Below, one piece after another: positions 34,784 to 47,399 of a stretch of 64,000 nucleotides of DNA. Source of the DNA: Planococcus citri (Eukaryota > Arthropoda > Insecta > Hemiptera > Pseudococcidae); contig NC_088680.1 in assembly GCF_950023065.1 (NCBI RefSeq), positions 8,978,559 to 9,042,558 on the forward strand. The letters run 5' to 3'. The position numbers and the translations under genes were made by a program. The notes under the pieces are model-generated. The model made no database searches. It was given only the letters and a program-made list of their open reading frames with translations, and was not told where the DNA came from. The first letter of the stretch is position 1. Each line of letters opens with the position of its first letter.

Positions 34784-37220
34784 GCCCAGGAGATTAATAA
34801 GTCCTCAAAGTTGAGGTATTTTTGAAAAAATTGTGTTTTTTTTGCTCTATACAACGTTTTATTGAGTTTTGATGCCAACTTGATTTTAAATAATTTGTCG
34901 AGCACAATCTTAATTAGGCAGCTTTGTGTGCATCAGATTTTTTGCTTGAATGATCATTTTCAATCCACTAATGACTATTTTTGTATTTCTGTTCCAGGTG
35001 AGTACAAAACATTTGTCATAACAGAAAGAGAACATGCTACAGTGAGTACTTGATAAATCAATAGGTATCACTTAATTCCTTTTAAAATCATGCTTCAATT
35101 TCCAGTAAATTCATTTATGCCAAAATAAAGTAATTCCCAATTGCAGGAAATTTTCTGATCTAAAGCAAGAAAAATCGACAGAATGTTCAGAAATGCAATA
35201 TTAGGCAAAAATTCTAAATTTTAGTGCTATGAATATCCTTTTTTTGACGAATTTTTCAAGTTTCAAATTTGGCTCATTTTTGGGAAAAAATCTAAAAAGT
35301 AAAATTAGCATTTTCCTCCTACATCAGTCGACAAATTTTCAGTTGGACCTCCCTTCCCCCTCTCAAAAAACCTCTGTATAGTTTCATCCTTATAGAAATG
35401 AGGCCAAATTATGTTTGCTTCGATCCCGCGCATTTTGGCTTTCATTCAATAGCCCTGACTCCAGTGTATAAAATTCATCCCTTTAACAAAACAATACAAG
35501 TTAACAACTATGTATCAAGTGTATTAAAAAGCTGACGAGTCGGAGTCGATGTTGATGATTCGGTCATAATAGCACAATAAAGTACTCCTAACCGATAAAC
35601 TACACAAACGATTACCCTTCGAAAAAGGACCGGACAAAGCTGAAGCGTATACAGAACACCCCGTTGGTTGGAAAAAATACATAATTTCACGGTGTAAGTG
35701 TAACCGAGACCGAAATAAAATTAAATTCGTCATCGTCGATGAAGTGTTTGACGAGGAGCGTACGAGAGATTTAACCCTGTTGACAATATGAATGGATCCG
35801 ACTCCACCCTTGAAATCGACTCTAACATCATTATCGGTTACACGATGACGACGATGATAATAATAATACTACAAAGTGTATAGTGTCTAGCTTCGCGAGG
35901 CGAACAGAACGTTCGTTCGGATTCGGAAATTCTACATATAGACGAAGAGCTGACGAGAAAAACGCCCCTAATTATAAAAATTTGACACGGTAATTAATTC
36001 GAAGGCGATATCGAGGTTTGATCGAGTTCAAATTTCAGACACGGTAAATTAATTATAGGCGCGTTTTGAATTTCAAAAATTTAACTTTGGAAATTTTTGG
36101 CATCGGTTGAATTCGGAATACGAGGAGGAAAAAACCAAGATTATATCAGACGTGATGAACTCGTATATGGTATAGTATAAGACGGCGCGATATAATCGAG
36201 AAACCGAACTCTCATAAGAATGTGTCCCAATTAAACGATTATTTTAGTTTATTCCTATACTAAATTCATGCGTTTGTGTCGCTGTCGTCCGCGATGCGAT
36301 GTTCGAAAATACTACAATTTATTACACTAAGGTGGCTGTCTGCGATAAGTACATAAGGGAAAAAACAACTCGTCGAGCTGTGTTTCTTTTCGGGTAGTTT
36401 TTTTAAAACGACGATTGTATTCGAGCTACCGCGCATGCTGCTGCCTGTGGCCGCCCTTCGGAGAGGTTGGTTTCGTTGATGGCGAAACGTTATAAAGTTA
36501 TTTTTCGCACCCGATACGTAGGCTGAAAAAAAAGCACGAGAGACAAGTGATCGACAGTCGAGCCTAGATCATTAACAGGTTTTTTCCAAATCAACCTACT
36601 GGTACGTATGTACTATACTACGTATACAGGGTGTTTATAATCAGCGGGATGCCGCAGTAGTGACACAGTTAACTCTACGGGGAGCTTTATTACGTCATAA
36701 ACACACCATTCGTTATATTAAGAAACCGTTTTCTATGATATACGCCGCGGCGGCGTGGCGGCGAAAAATATGTTATTTAAATGGTCGTCGCGATTGTCCA
36801 TGTGGGAAAGTTTGTTTTTACCGTGTGTGTCGCGTTCCGTATGGATAAATTATGGGGTTCGAAGGCGAGATCCCTTTCCACGTATGTTTATAACAATAAA
36901 CGCGCACATATTCGTGTAAATGATTTCTACGTCTTTGTTGGGCTTGTATATACTCGTAAAACCCACCATAAAACCATTGTACAGAGTTTGGTTTACACTC
37001 GTGTAAATTACTTGGAGTTGATTTTTATTCATCAAAGGGTTTTTAGTACGATATGTGTGCGCTAACAGTGGGCACACGCGTTTTGCAAACTTATAAAAGA
37101 TCACGTTTCTTTCCTCCCTTTTTTTGGAGAATGTTTTTGCGGCTTGCAGATCCTTATCTGGAACCCCTGCCTGCTTTGGGGTTTTCTTTCCTGCAAGATT
37201 GTAGGAAAAAACTCGCGAGG
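34784..37220. other. Unique, CpG-containing island
   Basis: 35470-37220 is low-repeat and has many CpG dinucleotides, including CGCCGCGGCGGCGTGGCGGC at 36743-36762. Frames up to 138 codons occur on both strands and overlap each other, with no domain. It could hold a promoter, enhancer or untranslated exon; nothing in the sequence decides this. Confidence 0.35.
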
Positions 37221-38880
37221 ATGAATGTGTTTTTTGAATATAATTGACGTTTGTCGAGTCATTCACATCTCAAATGTCTTGATTTATTTCCATACGTGCT
37301 CGGTAGCTATTTTTTGGCTGTAGATTTGAATAAAAGATATGATATTGTTACTTTTTTTCATCTTGGAAGCGAATTTGGATGCCTATGGTGGAGTTTGGGA
37401 GGATCTGATCGAAAAATCAAGTTGATATTTGGATTCAGCGACCTCGAAAACCCAACAGACGATATGTCACTCAACATTATGATTTTTTTCAATTTTCAGA
37501 TCAAGTCGAAGTGCTCAAAAACGGAACTAGAAGGGTCAGATCACAAAAATGAGGTGAAATTTGGACTCGACACCCTCGAGAACCTAACAAACGATATGTC
37601 ACACAATATTTTTTTTCTTCTCATTTTTGGATCAATTGCGGTCCCTGTGGAAGTAGGGGTTGGGAGGGTCTGGTCAAAAAACCAAGTTGAAATTTGGATT
37701 CAGCAACCACAAAAACCAAACAGACGATATGTCACTCAACATTACAATTTTTTTCAATTTTCAGGCCAAAAAGTTCTCGTACAAGGGACTAAAAGGGTCA
37801 GATTATAAAAATAAGGTGAAATTCAAACTCTACACCTTCGAAAACCTAACAAACGATATGTCACACAATATCTCAATTTTTTCATTTTTGAAACAAATTT
37901 GAGGTGCCTGTGGGGGTAGGGGTTAGGAGCGTCTGATCAGAAAACCAAGTTGATAATTGGATTCAGTGACCTTAAAACACCAACAGACGATATGTCACTC
38001 AACATTAAATTGTTTTTTCAATTTTCGACCAAGAAGTGCTTGTTAAAGGGACAGAAGGGTCAGATCACAAAAATAGAGTGAAATTCGGACTCTACACCCT
38101 CGAAAACCTAACAAACGATATGTCACACAATTTTTCAATTTTTTTTCATTTTTGAACTGAATTGTGGTGCCTGTGAGGGTGGGGGGTTTAGGTGTTGGGA
38201 GGGTCTGATCAGAAAACCAAGTTGATATTTGGAGTCAGCGACCCTTAAAACGCCGACAAACGATATGTCACTCAACATTACCTACAATTTTTTCAATTTT
38301 CAGGCCAAGAAGTGCTCGAGGAAGAGACTAGAAGGGTCCAGATCACAAAAATAAGGTGAAATTTGGACTCTACACCCTTGAGAACCTAACAAACGATATG
38401 TCACACAATATTTCAATTTTTTTCATTTTAGGTTCAAATTGAGGTGTTTGTGAGGGTGGGGTGGGGGTTGGGAGGATCCGATCAAAAAACCAAGTTGAAA
38501 TTTGGATTCAGTGCCCTCAAAACTCCAACAGACGATATGTCACACAACATTACAATATTTTTAAATTTTCAGACCTAGAAGTGGTTGTAAAAGGGACTAG
38601 AAAGGTCAAATCACAAAAATAAGGTGAAATTCGGACTCTACACCCTCGAAAACCTAACAAACGATATGTCACACAATATTTCAATTTTTTTTATTTTTGG
38701 ACTAAATTGAGGTGTCTTTGGGGGTGGAGGTTGGGAGGGTCTGATCAAAAAATCAAGTTGAAATTTGGATTCAGCGACCTCAATACCCCAACATGTCACA
38801 CAAAATTTAGTTTTTTTCAATTTTCAGACCAAGTCGAAGTGCTCGTAAAAGGGACTACAGTAGGGTCAATATAGAAACAC
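37221..38880 (+). repeat. Satellite-like tandem array, about 245-bp unit
   Basis: Six or so copies of a two-part unit. One half carries CCAAGTTGAAATTTGGATTC, a CAGCGACCTC block and CAGACGATATGTCACTCAAC. The other carries GGTCAGATCACAAAAATAAG, GACTCTACACCCTCGAAAAC and AACAAACGATATGTCACACA. The halves are related, so the ancestral monomer is about 120 bases around CGATATGTCAC. The lead-in 37221-37380 is shared with 42311-42470. Long frames across it arise from the repeat period. Confidence 0.85.
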
Positions 38881-40010
38881 TCAAACAAGCATCACAATGA
38901 CTGAAAATTGGCCAAAAAAGATAGGGTTCAATTAAATTTGCAAGAAATGCATAAAAAAGTTTTGGACAACGATACAAAAAAATAAACCCTTCAACTTGAA
39001 TCACAAAAAAATGATGTTACATTAAAATTTGCCAAAATGGAAGAAAATACATAATATGTTGAAAATGTGTTGAAAAAACACTCAACAAAGCAATAAAAAT
39101 GACTATAAATTGAAAATATTAATGAAATTTTGACAAAATTTGCGAAAAATATCCGAAAAAAATGTTAAAATGATATAAAAACACTGAAAAAAAATTATAA
39201 TGAACGAAAATTGCAAGAAACCGATAAAAGTTCAACACTAAAAAATATTGAAATAATATTAAAAAATTCAAAAAAGCCTTAAAATACTTGGTTTCAATTT
39301 TGAACAATTTTTCTCCTGGATTTAACCAATTTTCAATTTTTTTTTGAGCGATGGAAATGGGGGGGGGGGGTGGTTACAGATTGAAAAATATCAGGATAAA
39401 CTTTGTATCTTCCTTTAAGTAACGAAAATTTTGTTAAAACATTTTATTTCATTATTTTTTCTTCACATTTCAATGGTACTATTCTTCTTCAATCTTTAGA
39501 TAAATTAATTTCATTTCCTCAATTTTCACCAATTTTTGATGTTTTCTGCGGCCAATTCTTGACATTTTTTCCCCATAACATAATCAACACCCTCAAAAAT
39601 TTTCACGATTTTTGCCATTTTGCCAATTTTGAGATTTTTAAAGTACCTATGTACTTTCTCGACATGTCATTTTCGTTATTTTTTGTGCAGTTCTCAACTT
39701 TCGAACATTTGCGATCTTACTCATTTTTAATGCTATTTTCAGGATTGTGTTATTTTTTTCATATTTTCTGGCGTTTCTTCATATCTATTTTTAGTTATTT
39801 TTGAGTGTATAAAAATTATTCCATTTCGTCGCATTTGAAACTTTTATTCATTTTATTCTTTTTTTTTTCATTTTAATCAAGTTTTGCAGTTCAACAAATT
39901 TTGAGATTTTTTTTTGTTTTTCCATAATTTTTATTTTTATTTTTGCAGAAATTATTGCAATTTTTCGTGATTGTATAAATTGGTTTGACATTTCGTTTCC
40001 AGTGTGAAGG
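38881..40010. other. Low-complexity AT-rich DNA
   Basis: First A-rich, then from about 39300 T-rich, giving a 133-codon plus frame (39403-39804) that is Phe-dominated and not a credible gene. A G run of about 12 lies at 39360. Confidence 0.4.
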
Positions 40011-42310
40011 CGTCTTAAGTTGCCAATTTAGGTCAATTTGAAAATTAATCAAACGCTAAACTGAAACTTTTTGAATTTTTTATTAAGGTTAGACCTTTAA
40101 AAATATTTGAACGTGACGGTTGAGAGATTTGGCGTATTTGAGTCATATTTGAGTATTGAATTGTACGTACAAATTTTGGGTTGGACGTTTTTCTTTTGTC
40201 CAACTTAGTGTTATAGTCGTAGGACTCGTAGGTATTTCAGAAAAAAAACATCATAGACTTTGTCATTGCAAATCACACGGAATCGTAGAAGCCCTCCCCC
40301 TCCCCTCCTTCACCAAAAAGCGTACATTTTTAAACGACGTTTTAAACCGATAAATCTATTATCGACGTGAGATTTCCTCTTGTGTGATATTCAGATTCAC
40401 TATATTCGAACATACATACCTATTATCGATCAATTAATTAAAATGTTAATTTATGGCGATAAAAGTAAAACTAGAACAAGTCTACGTATTAAAAAATCCG
40501 GTTTATTCTGTCACCATACAAAGTATACACAAGTGGTTACCAAATACAAAAGTGGCATTTTCCACATTCCCAGCACTTGCGAATCTTCATCATTATCAAA
40601 GTTTCCAGATATTTAAGATTAGATTCTTCAAAAGTGCATTGTGTTTTTTTGTCTTTTGTTTTGGTTTTGAAAAATTGGAATTTTGACCGAAGTGAATCAG
40701 TTCAGGCCAATTTAAGGAATAAAAGTAATTTCTTTTCTAAACAGTTGTAGGTGTATTTTCAATTTCATTTATTTTTTTCTACTCGAGATATCGAGCTCAG
40801 CTACCAAGTTATTGTTCCATCGAGATGTTAATTGAGTTGCCTACTTTTGCCCCGTAAATTCATTCGAAGAATAAATCGTGGTGAAGTTTGATTTTGTCGG
40901 TTATGATGTTTAACTATTTCCTTCCTCGAGTTCACATTTTCCTAGTAAAACTCTTCATATAAAGTTCCCATAAAAAAACACATCTTATTATTCAAAAAAA
41001 TATCACCCTCTCGCCACCTCGAATCTGTACTTCTTTTATTCATCGTTATCCATAGTCTATGGCCCACTTACAAAACCATCCTCGACTGAAAAAATCTAGG
41101 CCAAAAAATTTCCACCAATACGAAACCTCCTCGCCATAGAGATGAGAAAACCCTCTGGAAGAATAAAGAAAAAAAAATGCTCTAGAAAATTATAATTGTT
41201 TGCAAGCTGCCTGAAGGATTTAGTCAATTTTTCATTTTTATATTATTGAAAGCGGAATCTCATTTGTCTGGGCACTTTTCCCTCGGCATTCGCTCGGTTT
41301 TACAGCACGTCAGCGTCATTCTCTGATACACTTTGTTGAGCGGAGCGAAAATTAAGAAAGCGGACGAGTCGAGGGGATTTTCTCTACGCTTTTGAGTTTT
41401 TTTTTCCTGCTCCTTCTTGTCGCTTTGTTTGTCATTATAGAACACGATGAGGGGCTAACAAGATGTAAATGTTCGTAGCATAACAAGAGAGAAGCTCACA
41501 GACACGTGTTGTCAAGAGAGGAAAAAAATCTACGCAGTACGGTTTCGAAACTTGCGTTCGCAAAAATCGAAATAATATCGTTTATTTTTATTCATTACAT
41601 AAAGAAAGTTCTTGCTGTAAAAAAAAAAATATAAGAGAAAAAAATACATAAGAGAAAAAAAATTGTTACAATAAAGATTTGTTTTTTTCTTTAACAACTA
41701 CATACGTAACTTAAGAAATTGTATAATAATAATCGTCAACATCACTAATAGAATACCACTTATTATAAAGAAAGAAACACGTGATTCAGGGATGCTGCTG
41801 GGTCCTTCGTGAGGGTACTCGTAAGTAAGCAATTTATGGTGTACACGGCTGTTTAAATCAGCCGATTTCGAACATTGATAAAAGGTAGAGGTACTTCAGT
41901 CGATTCGGATGTATTCGAGAGTTAATTAAGTTGCCTATTTAGCTCCAAGAAGGCATTATTTATTAGATTGTACCTACGAGTATTTATGCTGGATTTTTTT
42001 TTTCGTTTTTTTTTCGCTCCCATCCCCTAAAATTGATACCTCGGGTGAGAAAATCACGCCATGAGATTTTCAGCCCCTTGATGAGAAATAAGTGGTGCAG
42101 GTGAGCCCCCCCGGTCAATTTTACAAAAATAGCATGAAAAAATCATCAAAGTATTAGACAGAATCTTTAAAATTGTTCACTTTCTAGTTCCAACAGCTTA
42201 GTCAAGTCCATACTTGGATAAAATTAATTTATATAACAATTTTAGCCCCCTATATCAACCCCATGACTAGCTTGAGGATTACAGGGGAGAGCTCTAATTT
42301 ACACATAAAT
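40011..42310. other. Low-repeat island, no gene recognised
   Basis: 40140-42000 is mostly unique. Frames of 60-78 codons show no motif. 41610-41690 contains ATAAGAGAAAAAAA twice and a CAATAAAG signal. Nothing else is supported. Confidence 0.3.
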
Positions 42311-42830
42311 GTGTTTTGAACACAATTGACGTTTGACGAGTCATTGAGATCTCAAATGTCTCGATTTATTTCCATACATGCTCGGTACCTATTTTTTTTT
42401 ACTATAAATTAGAATAGTTACAATATTGTTACTTTTTTTCATCTTGGAAGCCAATTTGGATGCCTATGCTAGAATTGGGAGGGTATAATCCAAAAACCAA
42501 ATTGATATTTGAATTCAGCGACCACAAAAATCTAACAGACGATATGTCATACGACATTACAATTTTTTTTAATTTTCAGACCAAGTCGAAGTGCTTGTAA
42601 AAAGGACTGGAAGGGCCAAATCACAAAAATAAAGTGAAATTCGGACTCTACGCCCTCGAAAACCCAACAAACGATATGTCACACGATATTTCAATTTTTT
42701 CATTTTTGGACCAAATTGAAGTGCCTTTGGGGGAAGGGGTTGGGAGCGTCTAATCAAAAAACCAAGACGGAATTCGAACTTGGCACCTATACAAACTAAA
42801 CAAACGATACGTCACTTGACATTATTTTGA
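42311..42830 (+). repeat. Second copy of the 37.2-kb repeat, truncated
   Basis: It starts with the same lead-in (ACAATTGACGTTTGACGAGT, CTCAAATGTCTCGATTTATT, TTTTTTTCATCTTGGAAGC) and continues through about two tandem units ending in ACGATACGTCACTTGACATT. The shared lead-in shows the array is part of a defined mobile or dispersed element rather than a local expansion only. Confidence 0.8.
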
Positions 42831-43549
42831 ATTTCAATAAAATCACCAGCCCCCCTCTCCCTCATTGTTATTTTTTTGTTCATAATATAGGCTGCTTTGA
42901 TTTAACCTAAAAATGTACATGACCTCTCTCCTCTCTTTCAAGTACTTCCTTCAATCACGATGTTGATTATACGGAGGGTTTTTTTTTCGTAAGGCATCTT
43001 GCGAACACGCAGTGTCCCCAAAAAGCCAAAATGCCCCCAAAAATTTCAATAATATCAAAAAATTGTCATAAAAACTGAAAAAAATTGAAAGGTTTGGGGG
43101 GAGGGGCGGTGGACAAAATTTGACAAAAAAGAAGCGTGTTGAGCAATTTTGTAAAAAAAAAACTGGACTTTGTTTGACAAACATTGGAATGAAAAGAGGA
43201 CTTTTCTGAGAGGCAAGACAAAAGTCCATGATTTTTGGACGTTTTGACATGAAAGCACAAATTTCTGGTCAATTTTGAAAATAATTACGACCGTTCGATA
43301 ATTTCATCAAAAAATTACATCCTGAGAATATTGAAGTGAAAACATAACAAATTTTTTGTCTACTCCCCAAAAAGGAATTTTTTTGAACATTTTGCAAAAA
43401 GCTGTGGTTTTTTGGGCAATCATGGCAAGCGCAAGATTGTTTGATAATTTTGACAAAAATGGACACTTCTTGACTATTTTTTCAAAAATTGATGCTTTTT
43501 GACACTTTTTGACCTGGGCAAAGATAGAAAAAAACAGGACCTTATAAGC
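42831..43549. other. AT-rich DNA, no gene seen
   Basis: Low-complexity sequence with a G-rich GGTTTGGGGGGAGGGGCGG segment near 43091. Minus-strand frames up to 99 codons overlap in three frames and are Phe/Ser-rich without a domain. Confidence 0.35.
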
Positions 43550-44290
43550 AAGTTGGGCAAAAAACAGGACTTATAGAGCAAAAAGGGGACTTTTTGAACA
43601 AAAAAGGAGCTTTTGAGCAAAAAAGGATTTCTTGAACAAAAAAGGATTTTTGAACAAAAAAGGACTTTTTGAACAAACATAGGACTTTTTGAACAAACAT
43701 AGGACTTTTTGAACAGAAATATGACTTTTTGAACGAGAAGAGGCGTTTTTGAACCAAAAAGGACTTTCTGAACAAAAAAGAACATTCTGAACAAAAAAGG
43801 ACTATTTGAACGAAAAAGGACTTTTTGAACAATAAATGATTTTTGAACAAAAAAGGACTTTTTGAACAATAAATGATTTTTGAACAAAAAAGGACTTTTT
43901 GAACAAAAAAGGACTTTTTGAACAAACATAGGACTTTTTGATCAAACATACTGGACTTTTTGAACAAAAATACTGGACTTTTTGAACAAAAATAGGACTT
44001 TTTGAAGAAAAAATAGGGCTTTTTGAATAAAAATGGGTGTTTTTGAACAAAAAAGGACCTTAAACAAAAATAGGACTTTTTGAATGAGAAAAGGTGTTTT
44101 TGAACAAAAAAGGACTTTTTGAACGAGAAGAGGCGTTTTTGAACAATAGAGGACTTTTTGAACAAGAAGAGAAGTTTTTGAACAAAAAAGGACTTTTTGA
44201 ACGAGAAGAGACTTTTTGAACAACAAAGGACTTTTTAAGCAAAAATCGGACTTTTTGAATGAGAAGAGGAGTTTTTGAACTGAAGAGGCG
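43550..44290. repeat. Minisatellite, about 19-21 bp unit
   Basis: Roughly 35-40 copies of GGACTTTTTGAACAAAAAA with variants such as GAGAAGAGGCGTTTTTGAAC. Stops are rare on the minus strand, so several overlapping frames of 60-207 codons stay open in different frames, encoding repeats like KSPFLFKKS. Openness in more than one frame shows this is a property of the unit, not of selection on a protein. Confidence 0.9.
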
Positions 44291-44454
44291 AAAATCAATT
44301 CTTTTTGGTTGTTAGGGGGAGGGGGATTCAAAAAATTATGTACTCACAACTTTCGAGAATTAGTTTGTCCCTAAAAAAGAAGTGAAAAAAGACCGGTTCA
44401 GAATTATTTTGCTCAGAGATGAAAAATTTTCAAATAATTTGTGCCTGCAGACAT

Positions 44455-44960
44455 CAATTTTACATTTTTGTTGATATTTTTCAATTTTGGGAGCTTTATA
44501 CAATGGGACCAACATCATTTGGAGGACCAAGGGAGGGTTTGTCTTTAAAATGTGCTTATTCAGAGATTCTGGCCAGTGGCCATTAAAAAATGTTTACTTA
44601 GACATCAATTTTCTAATTTTTTTATTTTTTCCAAATTTGGGAGGCTTCATAGAAGAGAGCCAAAGATTATTTGGGGGTCCTATGAAGTTTTTTTTCTTGA
44701 AAAAGGGAGGTTTCTAGAACAATTCTAATGTGGAAATGTGATGTTTTAAAAAAATTTCCTCTGATTTTGATTTATTCTCATTTTGTTGTGATCTTTGCTA
44801 CTTTGAGGGGCTCCTTACTTGGGGGGGGGGGTGATATATGTAGTTTGAAGGGCCAGAGAAAGTTTTTTCTTGAAGAAAGAAATATTTAGAAAAATTTTAA
44901 CGCAGAAACAAATAATTTTGATAAATTGATTTTTTTATCATTTTTTTCAAGTGGGGGGGG
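44455..44960 (+). repeat. Degenerate tandem repeat, about 165 bp, three units
   Basis: Blocks starting GACATCAATTTT with TTTTCAATTTTGGGAG and GGACCAAGGG-like ends recur at about 44452 and 44603; a weaker third copy begins near 44760. G runs mark the third unit. Confidence 0.55.
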
Positions 44961-46879
44961 GCGGGCTACCGGCACCACTTTTTTCCATTAGGAAAAAAAT
45001 AAAGAATAATGTATATTTTCTCACCCGAGGTAACAACGCTAGTGGGCTAGGGGGGGAGGGTGTGGAAAATTCCAAGTTTGCAAAATAACTACACTTTAAG
45101 TAGATATTATTTATGTCTCGACGTAAAAAAAGGGCAGGCTATCATAGGAATTTATTTATTTTCATCTCAATTTTTTGATTTTTCATTCACCCAAAAATCA
45201 TTCCTGAATCACTATGAATGTGCAACGTTTGAAAAAAGAAATTACAATGGTAACTAAAACATATAACTCTAGTGCAATATAAATAACGTATAAAGCATAA
45301 AATGGTATTACATTATTTTTAGGCTCACAACATGAAATTGGTGATATCTCGAATCCTATACAACCAATCAGGTGTTCCATTCGTTTATTAGAAAAAATTG
45401 CATAAAATTTACTTCGACTGTAGATATGTAAAATTCGATCTCTCATACCGAGTTATTAAAAATATTAATTATTCGAGATATAATATTACAAAATTATTCC
45501 ATTTTTGTGGCCTATAACACTATATACTACTCGCATATCACATAATATAGCATAGTACAGTATTACAGTAATATCGTAGTCAAAAATATAGTACATCTTT
45601 GGTTCGTAATCGTAATTAATATTATTAAACTGTACACGAATTTAAAACGCCTATTTATTTAAAATCAACATTCTCATCTCCTAAATACAAACTCCAGTCT
45701 CTTAAGAAAGCCCCCAGCTTTCGTACTATTTTGAAACAAAAAATTTAAAAAAAATACAAACGAGGAGTATAGTATTAAAAAAGACTCGACGATTGAAAAT
45801 TCGTAAGAATAAAAACACATCGCGTACTTATTACTCGTATTTCTTAAACCTATATTTTGAAAAAAAAAACACGACATATACCGTAAAAAATATAAAGAAA
45901 ACACACAAAAAAAACAACGACGAAGGAAGAAACCCTTGCGTAAAATATTAATTCGTAATCACATAAATATTTGACATAAATTTTTAAAAAATTACTCGGC
46001 TTGGAGCCGCTTTATACTTATACGTCACAGAAATAGAGAATATATACTTAATAATGATTATAGAAAAAAAAAAACATAATAATATTAAAAAGGTTAACCG
46101 ACATATAAGATGTAATATTGCCAACAAAATCGCTGCTATAAGCAATAAGTATATAGGTTTAGGTAGAGCGCACCGCTTATGTACTATACTTAATTATTTT
46201 TATAACGAATCACAACGAAACACGATTTAGATACATTACGAAGAATGTGAAAATTAAATCACAGGTTTTTGTTTTTTTTCTTAATAGAACGATAGACCCC
46301 AAATTTTGAATCTATATAGCGCAGCCTTGTACAGAATGTCGCTTAAATGCATACAAATTTGTTTGTTATATGTATTTGGAGTCATATGTTGGAGAAAAAG
46401 CACGATTAGATTTGTACATCAGGTTTTAGAGTTATCTAGTCTCTAAGCTTTTGAAATTTTTTGTACAGTCTAAGGTTATCGAATAAAAAAAATAAAATAA
46501 ATGTACAAAAAATTGGAATATTTTAACACAATTGCAAGCCAGTTATTCTTTTCTTTAATTAGATGAGCGCACAACTTACTCGAAGGGGTTCAAAAACGAA
46601 CCTTTTTGTTCGTTTGTAGAGGGAGGAGGAGGTTTTGAGATGCTTAGACGATGCTAAGGATCTAACTAAAGTCGCAAATTGCTAGTTATTTTGCGCAAAC
46701 ATTTTCTAAAAAAGCTTTGTCAGGAGCTGTGCTATGAAAACTAGCTTATTTTCATCCCAATACTTCAAAAGGTGAGAAAGGAAGGTGACTGGTGATTTCT
46801 AGTGAAACTTTCAAACTTTGAAGTATCATTACCCTTCTTTTTGAAAGAAATGAGACTCTGAATTGGCCAAAATTGGGGG
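44961..46879. other. Unique AT-rich DNA
   Basis: 45060-46750 is low-repeat. AATAAA-like signals cluster at 46484-46502. It may contain untranslated sequence of an unidentified transcript; no coding frame with a domain was seen. Confidence 0.3.
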
Positions 46880-47330
46880 GAAGGGAGGGGAGGGGAGGGA
46901 ACGAGAGGTCTAATCTAAAAAATAAACAGATATTCGAATTCAGCGACCTCGAATTAATAAGAATTGATATGTCACAGCATATTTTTATGATTTTTCGATT
47001 TTTCACAAATTTGGGGGGGGGGCTAAAGGGAAATCGAGGACCCTTATGCAAAAAACAGGCGAATATTTGAACTCAGAATTCTTGAAAAAGTATCAAACAA
47101 CGGATCATACATAATTTCTAATTTTTTTAGTACTTTCATCATTTTCAAGGACACTAGTAGGGGCGAGGGGGGATCATGAGAGGTCGGATCAAAAAAATAA
47201 GCCAATATTCGAACTCTACGCCCTCAAATTAGTAGCAGTCGATATGTCACTTCATTTTTGAAATTTTTTCATGTTTTGATCCATATTGGGGGCTTTGGTG
47301 CCCTCTCCTCCCTATTGAGATCCCTTTTTG
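46880..47330 (+). repeat. Dispersed CGATATGTCAC-family repeat, three diverged units
   Basis: GATATTCGAATTCAGCGACCTC, GATATGTCACAGCATATTTT, then GGTCGGATCAAAAAAATAAG and CGAACTCTACGCCCTCAAAT, then GATATGTCACTTC. The same blocks make up the arrays at 37.2 and 42.3 kb and occur inverted at 62560-62960. Confidence 0.75.
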
Positions 47331-47399
47331 AAACTTTTTTTAATGCAAATGAGATGAAAATGTGCATCAGTCATAATTTTTTCAAATGTTTGGATTTTG

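Noticed and set aside
37251..37808. A 185-codon plus-strand frame as a gene
   Set aside because: It lies in the tandem array; openness comes from the repeat period and no domain is present.
39403..39804. A 133-codon hydrophobic frame as a membrane protein
   Set aside because: Phe-dominated translation of T-rich low-complexity DNA, with no family signature or splice context.
43542..44165. A 207-codon minus-strand frame as a repetitive protein
   Set aside because: It is produced by a ~20-bp minisatellite and is open in several frames at once.
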